From contig CP119753.1 of NCBI GenBank assembly GCA_029319145.1, forward strand, positions 1,798,001 through 1,862,000: a stretch of DNA of 64,000 nt. The letters are read 5' to 3'. This stretch comes from Microbacter sp. GSS18. GTDB lineage: Bacteria > Actinomycetota > Actinomycetes > Actinomycetales > Microbacteriaceae. Below the pieces are notes generated by a model. That model searched no databases. It was not told the origin of the DNA and worked only from the letters and a program-made list of their open reading frames with translations. Below are positions 15,569 to 22,933 of the stretch, piece after piece. The position numbers and the translations under genes are program-made. Each line of letters starts with the position of its first letter. Positions within the stretch are counted from its first letter, which is position 1.

Positions 15569-16446
15569 CCGGGCGCTGGGCGTGGCTGGCTCGGCTGTGG
15601 GGCGTGCCGACGGGGCGCTTCGGACTCATCGTCGTGCTCGCGATCGGTGCGACCGCCGCGGTCTCGCTGGTGTGGACGCCGTTCGACCCGCAACAGGTCG
15701 AGATCTCCGACCGCTGGATGCCGCCCGGCTGGCCGCACGTGCTCGGGACCGACAGCTCGGGCCGCGACATCCTGAGCCTGATCATGGCCGGCTCGCGCAC
15801 CACGGTCGTCGTCGCCGCCGGCGCGGGCGCCGTCGCGACCGCGCTCGGGATCGCGCTGGCCGCGCTCGGCGCCCTGACCGCGCGATGGCTGCGCGAATCG
15901 GTGGCCGTGCTCGTCGACATCCTCATCGCCTTCCCCGTCCTGATCATCGCGATGATGATCTCGGCCGTGTGGGGCGGCTCGCTGTGGGTGGTGGTGTGGT
16001 CGGTCGGGATCGGCTTCGGCGTCAACATCGCCCGCGTCACGCGGCCGGAGCTCCGCCGCGTTCTGCACAGCGACTTCGTGCTCGCCGGCCGCGCCGCCGG
16101 CCTCACTCCGGCGCAGAACCTGCTGCGGCACCTTCTGCCCAACGTGGCGCCGGTGTTCATCGTGCAGCTGTCGTGGGGCATGGCCATCGCCGTGCTGGCC
16201 GAGGCCGGGCTGTCCTATCTCGGGTTCGGCGCGCCGGTGACCGAGCCGTCGTGGGGCCTGCTGCTGGCCCAGCTGCAGCAGTACCTCACCGTCTACCCGC
16301 TCGCCGTCCTGCCCCCGGGGCTCGCGATCACCGTGACGGTGCTGGGCCTGAACCTGCTCGGCGACGGGCTGCGCGAGGCGACCGACCCGACGCTGAGCCG
16401 GCGCGACCCCGCCGCGCGCCTGCACGTGCCGGAGGTGACGGCATGA
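15565..16446 (+). CDS. ABC transporter permease, DppC-like
   Basis: A 293-residue permease, partner of the upstream DppB-like protein. The N-terminal membrane segment (about 19-36) is followed by HVLGTDSSGRDILS near 64-77, the conserved OppC/DppC motif. The coupling loop GRAAGLTPAQNLLRHLLPN lies near 175-193, and GFGAPVTEPSWG marks the C-terminal half. Start ATG overlaps the previous stop and its own stop overlaps the next ATG, so expression is tightly coupled. Confidence 0.92.
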   Translation: MTGRWAWLARLWGVPTGRFGLIVVLAIGATAAVSLVWTPFDPQQVEISDRWMPPGWPHVLGTDSSGRDILSLIMAGSRTTVVVAAGAGAVATALGIALAALGALTARWLRESVAVLVDILIAFPVLIIAMMISAVWGGSLWVVVWSVGIGFGVNIARVTRPELRRVLHSDFVLAGRAAGLTPAQNLLRHLLPNVAPVFIVQLSWGMAIAVLAEAGLSYLGFGAPVTEPSWGLLLAQLQQYLTVYPLAVLPPGLAITVTVLGLNLLGDGLREATDPTLSRRDPAARLHVPEVTA

Positions 16447-17231
16447 GCCTGGTCGTGGAGGACCTCGTCGTGACGATCGGCGAGCGGCGCGTCGTCGACG
16501 GGGTGTCGTTCGCGGTCCCCGACGGCGCGCGCGTCGGCCTGATCGGCGAGTCCGGCTCGGGCAAGTCGCTCACGGCCCTGGCGATCCTGGGGCTGCTGCC
16601 CGACGGCGCCGAGGCCGCCGGCTCGATCCGGTGGGACGACCGCGAGCTGATCGGCCTGCCCGACCGAGAGCTCGCCCGCCTGCGCGGCGACGAGATCGGC
16701 ATCGTCTTCCAGGAGCCGCGCACGGCACTGAACCCCATCCGGACCGTCGGCCGGCAGATCTCGGAGTCGATCCGCATCCATCGCGGGCTGTCGCGGCGCG
16801 GGGCCGCCGCCCGCGCGGTCGAGGAGGCGCGGCGGGTCGCCCTGCCCGACCCCGAGGGCATCGTGCACCGGTACCCGCACCAGCTCTCGGGCGGGCAGCG
16901 CCAGCGCGTCGCGATCGCGATGGCGCTGGCCTGCGATCCGCGGCTGCTCATCGCCGACGAGCCGACCACGGCGCTCGACGTGACGATCCAGGCCGAGATC
17001 CTCTCGCTGCTGCTGTCGCTTGCCGAGGACACAGGCATGGGGCTCGTATTCATCACGCACGACCTCGCGGTGCTGTCGCAGATCGCGACGCACGGCGTCG
17101 TTCTCGAGAACGGCCGCGTCGTCGAGCAGGCGCCGACGTCGACGCTGCTGCGCGAGCCCGCATCCGCCGTCACGCAGGGACTGCTGCGCGACGCGTGCGC
17201 GACCCTGTGGCGACCGGGAGGAGCGGAATGA
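16443..17231 (+). CDS. ABC transporter ATP-binding protein, DppD-like
   Basis: A 262-residue ATPase of the peptide/nickel importer. Walker A is GESGSGKS (35-42), the Q-loop is VFQEPRTALNP (88-98), the ABC signature is LSGGQ (148-152) and Walker B is LLIADEPTTALD (168-179). It is shorter than typical DppD (about 320) because the C-terminal oligopeptide-transport extension is nearly absent. It forms a heterodimer with the next gene product. Confidence 0.92.
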   Translation: MSLVVEDLVVTIGERRVVDGVSFAVPDGARVGLIGESGSGKSLTALAILGLLPDGAEAAGSIRWDDRELIGLPDRELARLRGDEIGIVFQEPRTALNPIRTVGRQISESIRIHRGLSRRGAAARAVEEARRVALPDPEGIVHRYPHQLSGGQRQRVAIAMALACDPRLLIADEPTTALDVTIQAEILSLLLSLAEDTGMGLVFITHDLAVLSQIATHGVVLENGRVVEQAPTSTLLREPASAVTQGLLRDACATLWRPGGAE

Positions 17232-18031
17232 CCGACGCACTCCTGAGCGGCCGCGGGCTGACCCGCCGGTTCCCCGTCCCCAAGCGCGTGCCCTTCGAGC
17301 GCACCACCTACACGACGGCGCTCGACGACGCCGACATCGACGTGCGCGAGGGCAGCAGCCTCGGGATCATCGGCGAGTCCGGCTCGGGCAAGTCCACTCT
17401 CGTGCGTCTGCTGCTGGCGCTGGACGCCCCCACGTCGGGCACCGTCGAATTCGACGGCCGCCGCGTGGACGCGCGCGCCTCCGCGCGGAAGCTGCACTGG
17501 CTGCGCCGCTCCACCGGCATCGTCTTCCAGGACCCGTACTCCTCGCTCGATCCCCGCATGAGCGTCGGGCGCATCATCGCCGAGCCGCTGTGGGCCCTGG
17601 GGATCGACGGCGACCGCCCCGCTCGCGTCCACGAGGTGCTCACCGCCGTCGGGCTCGATCCCGACATGGCCGCGCGCTTCCCCCACGAGTTCTCGGGCGG
17701 TCAGCGCCAGCGGATCGCCATCGCCCGCGCCATCGTGCACCGCCCGCGCCTGCTGGTCGGCGACGAGCCGCTGTCGGCCCTCGACGTGACCGTGCGGGCG
17801 CAGATCCTGGAGCTGCTCGTCCGGCTGCGCCGCAGCGAATCCATGGCGGTCGTCATGGTCTCGCACGACATCGGCGTCGTGCAGAGCCTGTGCGACGAGG
17901 TCGTCGTCATGAAGGACGGCCGGATCGTGGAGGAGGGGCCCACCGAGAAGGTGCTGCTCCAGCCGCAGGTCGCCTACACGCGCCGCCTGCTCGCGGCGAT
18001 CCCGACGATCGACCCGAGCGCCGAAGCGTGA
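17228..18031 (+). CDS. ABC transporter ATP-binding protein, DppF-like
   Basis: A 267-residue ATPase and last gene of the importer operon. Walker A is GESGSGKST (49-57), the Q-loop VFQDPYSSLDPRMSVG (99-114) is typical of OppF/DppF, the signature is FSGGQ (155-159) and Walker B is LLVGDEPLSALD (175-186). It starts with ATG overlapping the preceding stop and is convergent with the GNAT gene, leaving a 12-base gap. Confidence 0.93.
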   Translation: MTDALLSGRGLTRRFPVPKRVPFERTTYTTALDDADIDVREGSSLGIIGESGSGKSTLVRLLLALDAPTSGTVEFDGRRVDARASARKLHWLRRSTGIVFQDPYSSLDPRMSVGRIIAEPLWALGIDGDRPARVHEVLTAVGLDPDMAARFPHEFSGGQRQRIAIARAIVHRPRLLVGDEPLSALDVTVRAQILELLVRLRRSESMAVVMVSHDIGVVQSLCDEVVVMKDGRIVEEGPTEKVLLQPQVAYTRRLLAAIPTIDPSAEA

Positions 18032-18043
18032 GCGGCGAGCGCG

Positions 18044-18661
18044 TCAGCGGCTGAACAGCCGGCGCTTCTGCCTCTTGCGGGGCTCGAGGGACTTCTGCAG
18101 GTAGACGGTTCCGAGCCAGCGGCCGAACTTGAACCCGACCTTGCCCATGCGGCCGACCTCGGTGAAGCCGAGCTTCTTGTGCAGGGCGATCGAGGCGTCG
18201 GCCCCTTTGTCGCTGATCACGGCGACCATCTCGCGGATGCCCTGCTCCTCGCACGCGTCGATGAGCGCCTCCATGAGGGCACGGCCGAGGCCCTTGCCGG
18301 CCGCGGCGTGACCGAGGTAGACGGAGTTCTCGACGGTGTACCGGTAGCTGGACTTCCCCGACCACGGCGACACGTACGCGTAGCCGAGCACCTGGCCGGT
18401 CGGCGACTCGGCCACCAGGAACGGCAGGTCGAGCTTGCGGATGTGCGCGATCTTGTCGCGCCACTGCGCGATCGTCCACTTCTTCTCGTCGAAGGTCACG
18501 ACCGAGTTGGTGACGTAGTAGTTGTAGATCTCGCGGATCTCGGGGACGTCGCCGTCCTCCACGGTGCGGATCGTGTACGAGAAGGGACGCTCGGGCTCGG
18601 GCGCGCGCCGCAGATGGCGCGGCAGCCGGCGCCGGTCCTTGTTGTACTCCTCCTCCAGCAT
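18044..18661 (-). CDS. GNAT family N-acetyltransferase, phosphinothricin acetyltransferase-like
   Basis: A 205-residue acetyl-CoA-dependent acetyltransferase. A charged N-terminal extension of about 27 residues precedes a GNAT domain resembling the Pat/Bar group: DVPEIREIYNYYVTNSVVTF near 38-57, GYAYVSPW near 93-100 and the acetyl-CoA-binding loop AAAGKGLGRALM near 119-130. Family members acetylate phosphinothricin, methionine sulfone or sulfoximine; the true substrate is unknown. The C-terminus is strongly basic (RKRQKRR). A TAGGCT box sits six bases before the ATG. Confidence 0.82.
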   Translation of the reverse strand: MLEEEYNKDRRRLPRHLRRAPEPERPFSYTIRTVEDGDVPEIREIYNYYVTNSVVTFDEKKWTIAQWRDKIAHIRKLDLPFLVAESPTGQVLGYAYVSPWSGKSSYRYTVENSVYLGHAAAGKGLGRALMEALIDACEEQGIREMVAVISDKGADASIALHKKLGFTEVGRMGKVGFKFGRWLGTVYLQKSLEPRKRQKRRLFSR

Positions 18662-18667
18662 CCGCCC

Positions 18668-18673
18668 AGCCTA
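18668..18673 (-). promoter_or_regulatory. -10 element, probable leaderless promoter of the GNAT gene
   Basis: Minus-strand TAGGCT lies six bases before the ATG at 18661. It overlaps the very end of the upstream ung gene. Confidence 0.4.
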
Positions 18674-19384
18674 CTGAGCGGTCGCGGGTGCGGCGTCGGG
18701 GATGCGCCAGTCCACGGGCGCGGCGCCCTGGCGCTCGAGCAGTTCGTTGGCGCGAGAGAAGGGCCGCGATCCGAAGAACCCGCGGCTGGCCGACAGCGGT
18801 GACGGATGCGGCGACTCGATGATCGGGGTGTCGCCCAGCAGCGGCCGCAGATTGGCGGCATCCCGCCCCCACAGGATCGCCACGAGCGGCCGGTCGCGGG
18901 CGACGAGCGATCGGATCGCGTGCTCGGTGACCTTCTCCCAGCCCCAGCCGCGGTGCGAGGCGGGGGCGCCCGGGGCGACGGTCAGCACGCGGTTGAGCAG
19001 CATGACCCCCTGGTCGCTCCACGCCGAAAGGTCGCCGTGCTGGGCGGCCGGGATCCCGAGGTCGGTCTCGAGCTCGCGGTAGATGTTCGCCAGGCTCCGC
19101 GGCAGCGGACGCACGTGCGCGTCGACCGCGAACGACAGGCCGATCGGATGCCCCGGCGTCGGGTACGGGTCCTGGCCGACGATGAGCACCTTGACGTCGT
19201 CGAGGGGCCGCCCGAACGCGCGCAGCACGCGGTCGCCCGCGGGCAGGTAGTGGCGGCCCGCCGCGGTCTCGCCGCGCAGCCGTTCGCCGAGCGCCGCGAT
19301 GTCGCCGGCCACCGGCGTGAGCGCGTCGGCCCAGCCGGAGTCCAGCAGACCCGCGTCGGCGAGCTCGGGCAACGTCATCGCCAC
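18671..19384 (-). CDS. ung: uracil-DNA glycosylase (family 1)
   Basis: A 237-residue base-excision repair enzyme that removes uracil from DNA. The water-activating motif [10 protein letters not shown] is at 70-79 (Asp72), and the DNA-intercalation loop [10 protein letters not shown] is at 193-202. Length is normal for bacterial Ung. The chosen GTG start has GGAG eight bases upstream; an ATG two codons later is possible. It follows the phosphoribosyltransferase gene after a single base, indicating co-transcription. Confidence 0.95.
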   Translation of the reverse strand: MAMTLPELADAGLLDSGWADALTPVAGDIAALGERLRGETAAGRHYLPAGDRVLRAFGRPLDDVKVLIVGQDPYPTPGHPIGLSFAVDAHVRPLPRSLANIYRELETDLGIPAAQHGDLSAWSDQGVMLLNRVLTVAPGAPASHRGWGWEKVTEHAIRSLVARDRPLVAILWGRDAANLRPLLGDTPIIESPHPSPLSASRGFFGSRPFSRANELLERQGAAPVDWRIPDAAPATAQ

Positions 19385-19385
19385 G

Positions 19386-19895
19386 TCACGCGCTCCGCTC
19401 GAGGTCGGCGTCCTCCTCGACGACAGACCCCTGGTACGACCAGGGGAAATCGATCCACAGCGCGGTGTCCTTGAAGGCGTAGTCGGGCTGGATGATCGTG
19501 GTCGGCTTGGTGTAGATCGTCGCCGAGCGCACGTCCGCGCCCCGATCGCGCAGCAGCTGCACGGCGAGGGCGAGGGTGCGCCCGCTGTCGGCGACGTCGT
19601 CGACCAGCAGAACGCGCTTGCCGTCGAGGTAGGTCATGTCCAGCTCGGGCGGCAGCACCTCGGGGGCGTCGAGGACGGTGCCGATGCCGGTGTAGAACTC
19701 GACGTTGATGGCGCCGCAGTTCTTCACGCCGAGGCCGTACGCGATGGCACCGGCGGGCAGCAGGCCGCCGCGTGCGATCGCCACGACCACCTCGGGGACG
19801 AACCCGTCCGCCACGATCGCCCGGGCGATGTCCCGGCACGCCTCGCCGAATCCGTCCCACGTGAGCGTCTCGCGCTCCACCGCCGCTTCCGTCAC
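19386..19895 (-). CDS. phosphoribosyltransferase (purine-type)
   Basis: A 169-residue type I phosphoribosyltransferase. The PRPP-binding motif [14 protein letters not shown] is at 95-108. The N-terminal [15 protein letters not shown] (38-52) resembles xanthine/hypoxanthine phosphoribosyltransferases of the Gpt type. Purine salvage is the likely role; base preference is not readable from sequence. The GTG start has AGGAGG upstream, and a TAGTGT hexamer on the minus strand at 19931-19926 may be the -10. It is first in an operon with ung. Confidence 0.85.
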   Translation of the reverse strand: MTEAAVERETLTWDGFGEACRDIARAIVADGFVPEVVVAIARGGLLPAGAIAYGLGVKNCGAINVEFYTGIGTVLDAPEVLPPELDMTYLDGKRVLLVDDVADSGRTLALAVQLLRDRGADVRSATIYTKPTTIIQPDYAFKDTALWIDFPWSYQGSVVEEDADLERSA

Positions 19896-19992
19896 CGCAT
19901 GCCTCCTCGTTCGCGTGCCTCAACACTACGGCGATCGGGGCCGTTCCCCCTTCGAACCAATGTCCGAAGGTCATGCCAGGCTGGACGCATGA

Positions 19993-20148
19993 CGTCAGCC
20001 GCTCAAGCATCACTCGCCGTGGCGCGTGAGGCAGAGAGCCGGCGGCGTCCTGGTGTGGACGAGCCCGACGGGGCGGGTGTACACCGACCACCCGGGCAGC
20101 GGCGTCGCCTTCTCCGTCGAGCCGGAATGCGACCCCGCGCCCTTCTAG
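19993..20148 (+). pseudogene. C-terminal remnant of a DUF222/HNH endonuclease gene
   Basis: One forward frame reads KHHSPWRVRQRAGGVLVW, then TSPTGRVYTD and a stop at 20146-20148. This matches the C-terminal end, just past the HNH core, of the actinobacterial DUF222/HNH endonuclease family, where phrases like LKHH-W-V and WTSPTGR-Y are typical. Only 51 codons remain: an in-frame stop at 19990-19992 precedes them, and the HNH core and DUF222 domain are absent. It is not a working gene. It probably marks a deletion or decayed insertion, and tandem repeats begin immediately after its stop. Confidence 0.72.
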
Positions 20149-20228
20149 CGGGCGCACCTCACGGCGGGCGCACCTCACGGCGGGCGCACCTCACAGCGGG
20201 CGCACCTGACGGCGGGCGCGTCTGTCCC
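20149..20228. repeat. 16-bp tandem repeat, about five units
   Basis: The unit CGGGCGCACCTCACGG occurs at 20149, 20165, 20181 and 20197 with at most two changes, and a degenerate fifth copy begins at 20213. The array starts directly after the stop of the HNH remnant. Confidence 0.85.
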
Positions 20229-20236
20229 CAGCGCAC

Positions 20237-20285
20237 GCGAAGGGGACCGCCCGGCGAAAGGGGATCGCCGCGCGAAGGGGACCGC
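20237..20285. repeat. 17-18-bp tandem repeat, three units
   Basis: GCGAAGGGGACCGC and close variants begin at 20237, 20254 and 20272. With the preceding 16-bp array this fills most of the space between the HNH remnant and the MFS gene. Confidence 0.75.
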
Positions 20286-20332
20286 TGTACCCCAGCGTTC
20301 CGCCCGGCATCGGCGGGAGCCGGTCGCGGTGT

Positions 20333-20338
20333 TATCGT
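20333..20338 (+). promoter_or_regulatory. -10 element, probable leaderless promoter of the MFS gene
   Basis: TATCGT is six bases upstream of the GTG at 20345. Confidence 0.4.
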
Positions 20339-20344
20339 CACTGG

Positions 20345-21856
20345 GTGTCACGCGCCTCCACTGCCGCCTCTCGCCTGCGCGGCTCCGCCCTCGGGATCAC
20401 CGCCGGCCTGATCAGCTGGCTGATCCTCGTCGAGATCACCAGCGGCATCCTGCAGGGGTACTACGTTCCCCTCTTCAGCGACATCGTCATCCACCTCGGC
20501 ATCCGCGACGGCGACGTCAACTGGTTCGAGGCCGCGCAGCTGCTGCTGTCGTCGATCGTCGTGCCGATCATGGCCAAGCTCGGCGACATGTACGGGCACA
20601 AGAAGGTGCTCCTGTTCGCGACGATCGTCACGGCGGGCGCGACGTGGTGGCTGGCGTTCACCGGGACCTTCTGGACGTTCCTGCTGGCGTGGGCGCTGCA
20701 GGGCTTCTACGTCGTGTGGCTGCCGCTCGAGATCGCGCTGATCTTCGAGCGCGGGCGCCGCGGCGACCACGGCGTCTCGCTGACGCGCCGCGCGGCCGGT
20801 CTGCTCGTCGTCGGCCTCGAGGCGGGCGCCATCATCGGCGCGCTGGCTGCCGGCCGCGTCTTCGCGGCGACCGGCGGCGACCTCGCGATCACGCTCATCA
20901 TGCCCGCGATCGTCGTCACGCTCATCGCTTTCGTCATCTGGCTGGGCGTGCCCGAATCCGAGCCGCTTCCGGGCAGGCGCCTGGACTCCGGCGGGTTCGC
21001 GATCCTCACCGGCGCGCTGCTGCTGGTCACCGGCGCGCTCGTCTACATGCGCATGATCGGGCTGCATGCGCTGCCCGCCGTCTCGTGGGTTTGGGTCGCC
21101 GCGCTCCTCGTCGCCGGCATCGGCGTGGGCGTGTGGTTCGTGAAGTTCGAGCTGCGCCAGGACGACCCGGCGATCGACATCCGCGTGCTGCGCCGCCCCG
21201 AGATGTGGCCGGTGCAGGCGACGGCCTTCCTGATCGGCATCAGCCTGCTCGGCGCCCAGGGCCCGCTGTCGACGTACGCGGGCACCGACTCGTCGCTCGG
21301 CTACGGTCTGGGACTGGATGCCACGGGGCGATCGAACATCATCGGCATCTACCTCGTGTCGCTCATCGTCGGCGCGATCCTCTTCGCCGTGACCTCCCGC
21401 CGGGCCAGCCCTCGTGTGATCCTCATCGGCGCCGCGGCCCTCGTCGGCATCGGCTACCTGCTGTTCCTGCCTTTCCACCAGGAGCTGTGGCAGGTGCTGC
21501 TGAACCTGTCGATCGCCGGCATCGGATCCGGTGCGCTCGTCGGCGCGATGCCCGCCGCCGCGGCGGCGGCCGCGCCCCGCGGCCAGACCGGCATCGCGTC
21601 GGCGCTGACCAACACCACCAAGACCATCGGCGGCACGTTCGCGTCGGCGGTGTTCGGCGTCGTCCTCGCCGCCGGCGTCGGCGCCATCGCCAGCGAGACC
21701 GCGGCGTCGCTGGGCGGCTACATGGCGGTGTGGGCGATCTGCGCCGCCGGCGGCTTCCTCGCCGCGACGCTGCTGTTCCTCGTCCCGAAGGTCGCGTTCG
21801 CCGACACCATGGCCGAAGAGACCGAGGCCGTCGCCGGCGAATCGCAGGTGATGTAG
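20345..21856 (+). CDS. MFS transporter, 14-TM drug/metabolite exporter type
   Basis: A 503-residue major facilitator superfamily protein with about 14 hydrophobic segments, as in the DHA2 (EmrB/QacA) group. The loop 2-3 motif is present as AKLGDMYGHKKVLL near 79-92. The N-terminal half contains EITSGILQGYYVPLFSDIV near 30-48. The substrate is unknown. The GTG start follows a TATCGT box by six bases. The gene is convergent with the SDR gene and is not in an operon with a visible regulator. Confidence 0.85.
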   Translation: MSRASTAASRLRGSALGITAGLISWLILVEITSGILQGYYVPLFSDIVIHLGIRDGDVNWFEAAQLLLSSIVVPIMAKLGDMYGHKKVLLFATIVTAGATWWLAFTGTFWTFLLAWALQGFYVVWLPLEIALIFERGRRGDHGVSLTRRAAGLLVVGLEAGAIIGALAAGRVFAATGGDLAITLIMPAIVVTLIAFVIWLGVPESEPLPGRRLDSGGFAILTGALLLVTGALVYMRMIGLHALPAVSWVWVAALLVAGIGVGVWFVKFELRQDDPAIDIRVLRRPEMWPVQATAFLIGISLLGAQGPLSTYAGTDSSLGYGLGLDATGRSNIIGIYLVSLIVGAILFAVTSRRASPRVILIGAAALVGIGYLLFLPFHQELWQVLLNLSIAGIGSGALVGAMPAAAAAAAPRGQTGIASALTNTTKTIGGTFASAVFGVVLAAGVGAIASETAASLGGYMAVWAICAAGGFLAATLLFLVPKVAFADTMAEETEAVAGESQVM

Positions 21857-21879
21857 GAGCCGGTCGTGCAGCGGCGGAT

Positions 21880-21895
21880 CGGCGTCTCGACGCCG
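21880..21895. terminator. short hairpin between convergent MFS and SDR genes
   Basis: CGGCGT (21880-21885) and ACGCCG (21890-21895) enclose a CTCG tetraloop. The stem is short, so terminator function is tentative. Confidence 0.4.
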
Positions 21896-21908
21896 AGAAG
21901 CCCCGGCG

Positions 21909-22694
21909 TCAGCGCGGGTCTTCGCGCACGCGCAGCGGGCCGCGGGCCAGCAGGTGCTGGGCCGACTGCGCGACGGGGCGCATCGTCACCAGGTCGAGGT
22001 TGACGTGGCCCGGCGCATTCAGCGCGTATGCGATCACGTCGGCGACGTCGCCCGCGACGAGCGGCGCCTCGACGCCGTCGTACACGCGGGCCGCGGCATC
22101 CGCATCCCCGCCCAGGCGGTTGAGGGTGAACTCCTCGGTGTGGACCATGCCCGGGGCGATCTCGGTCACGCGGATCGGCTCGCCGTTCAGCTCGAGCCGC
22201 AGCACCTGCGGGATCATCGATTCCGCCGCCTTGGCCGCGTTGTAGCCGGCGCCGCCCTGGTAGGGCGTGCGCGCCGCGGTCGACGTCACGAACAGCGTGT
22301 CGGCATGCCCGTCGGAGGCCGCGGCCTGGCGCAGCTGGGGCAGCAGCGCCGCGACGAGACGCTGGCTCGAGAGCACGTTGACGTCGAACATCCACTGCCA
22401 GTCCGTCGGATCGCCGTCCTCGACGCGATCGGTGCCGCGGGCGCCGCCGGCGACGTGGACGAGCGCGTGCACGGGACCGGAGTCGGCCAGCCACGCCGCG
22501 AGGGCGTCGACATCGGCTTCGACGGTGAGGTCGGCGGCGAACGCCACAGCTCCGGTGTCGGCTTCGAGCTCGGCCAGGCGCTCGGCGCGGCGCGCGACGG
22601 CGACGACATGCCAGCCGCCGGCCCGCAGGGCGCGGGCCGCCGCCTCGCCGATTCCCGAGCTTGCTCCGGTCACCACTGCACGTCTGCTCACCAT
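21909..22694 (-). CDS. SDR family NAD(P)-dependent oxidoreductase
   Basis: A 261-residue classical short-chain dehydrogenase. The cofactor motif TGASSGIG is at 9-16, and the catalytic residues are Ser138 (FVTSTAA), Tyr151 and Lys155 (YNAAK). VARRAERL after strand 2 suggests NADP preference. It resembles the serine/3-hydroxy acid dehydrogenase (YdfG-like) subgroup, but the substrate is not assignable. A TAGTTT hexamer lies six bases before the ATG. The promoter region backs onto the metY upstream repeat element. Confidence 0.88.
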   Translation of the reverse strand: MVSRRAVVTGASSGIGEAAARALRAGGWHVVAVARRAERLAELEADTGAVAFAADLTVEADVDALAAWLADSGPVHALVHVAGGARGTDRVEDGDPTDWQWMFDVNVLSSQRLVAALLPQLRQAAASDGHADTLFVTSTAARTPYQGGAGYNAAKAAESMIPQVLRLELNGEPIRVTEIAPGMVHTEEFTLNRLGGDADAAARVYDGVEAPLVAGDVADVIAYALNAPGHVNLDLVTMRPVAQSAQHLLARGPLRVREDPR

Positions 22695-22700
22695 GCCCCC

Positions 22701-22706
22701 AAACTA
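22701..22706 (-). promoter_or_regulatory. -10 element, probable leaderless promoter of the SDR gene
   Basis: Minus-strand TAGTTT is six bases before the ATG at 22694. Confidence 0.4.
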
Positions 22707-22711
22707 CCGGT

Positions 22712-22830
22712 CCGTCACGGCGCAACAGCACCCGGCAGCACCTGCTGGCGGTGCTGTCGAGCCGTCACGACTCAACACCACCCGGAAGCACACCAAAGCG
22801 GGCCTGTCGCGCCGTCACGGCAGGCCCGCA
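22712..22830 (+). repeat. 50-bp-period direct repeat upstream of metY
   Basis: CCGTCACG begins at 22712, 22762 and 22812, exactly 50 bases apart. The first two units also share CAACA, CACCCGG, AGCAC and CTGTCG at the same offsets. Unit 1 contains a CAGCACC/GGTGCTG hairpin. Unit 2 contributes GCGGGCCTG, which pairs with CAGGCCCGC at the start of unit 3. The period is not a multiple of three and the reading frame is not conserved, so it looks non-coding. I do not recognise it as a known riboswitch. Confidence 0.7.
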
Positions 22831-22843
22831 CGTTACGCAACGT
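22830..22843. promoter_or_regulatory. short inverted repeat, possible operator
   Basis: ACGTT and AACGT flank ACGC, ending 10 bases upstream of the proposed metY -35 box. The position suits a repressor or activator site; no regulator is identified. Confidence 0.35.
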
Positions 22844-22853
22844 TTCCGGATCG

Positions 22854-22882
22854 TTGAGCGCCATCCGCGGCATCCGTACAGT
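22854..22882 (+). promoter_or_regulatory. probable sigma70-type promoter of metY
   Basis: TTGAGC (22854-22859) and TACAGT (22877-22882) are separated by 17 bases, the optimal spacing. The start codon is 51 bases beyond the -10 box. Confidence 0.6.
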
Positions 22883-22933
22883 CGGATCCGGTCGGCGGCG
22901 TCTGCCCCGGCATCCAGACCCGCAGGAGCAGCC

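Noticed and set aside
20149..20285. Short repeats as a CRISPR array
   Set aside because: Units are contiguous with no unique spacers and no cas genes are present.
22695..22933. SAM riboswitch or coding leader upstream of metY
   Set aside because: I could not fit the conserved cores of SAM-I or SAM-IV, and the repeat lies upstream of the best promoter. The 54-codon open frame there does not keep frame between repeat units.
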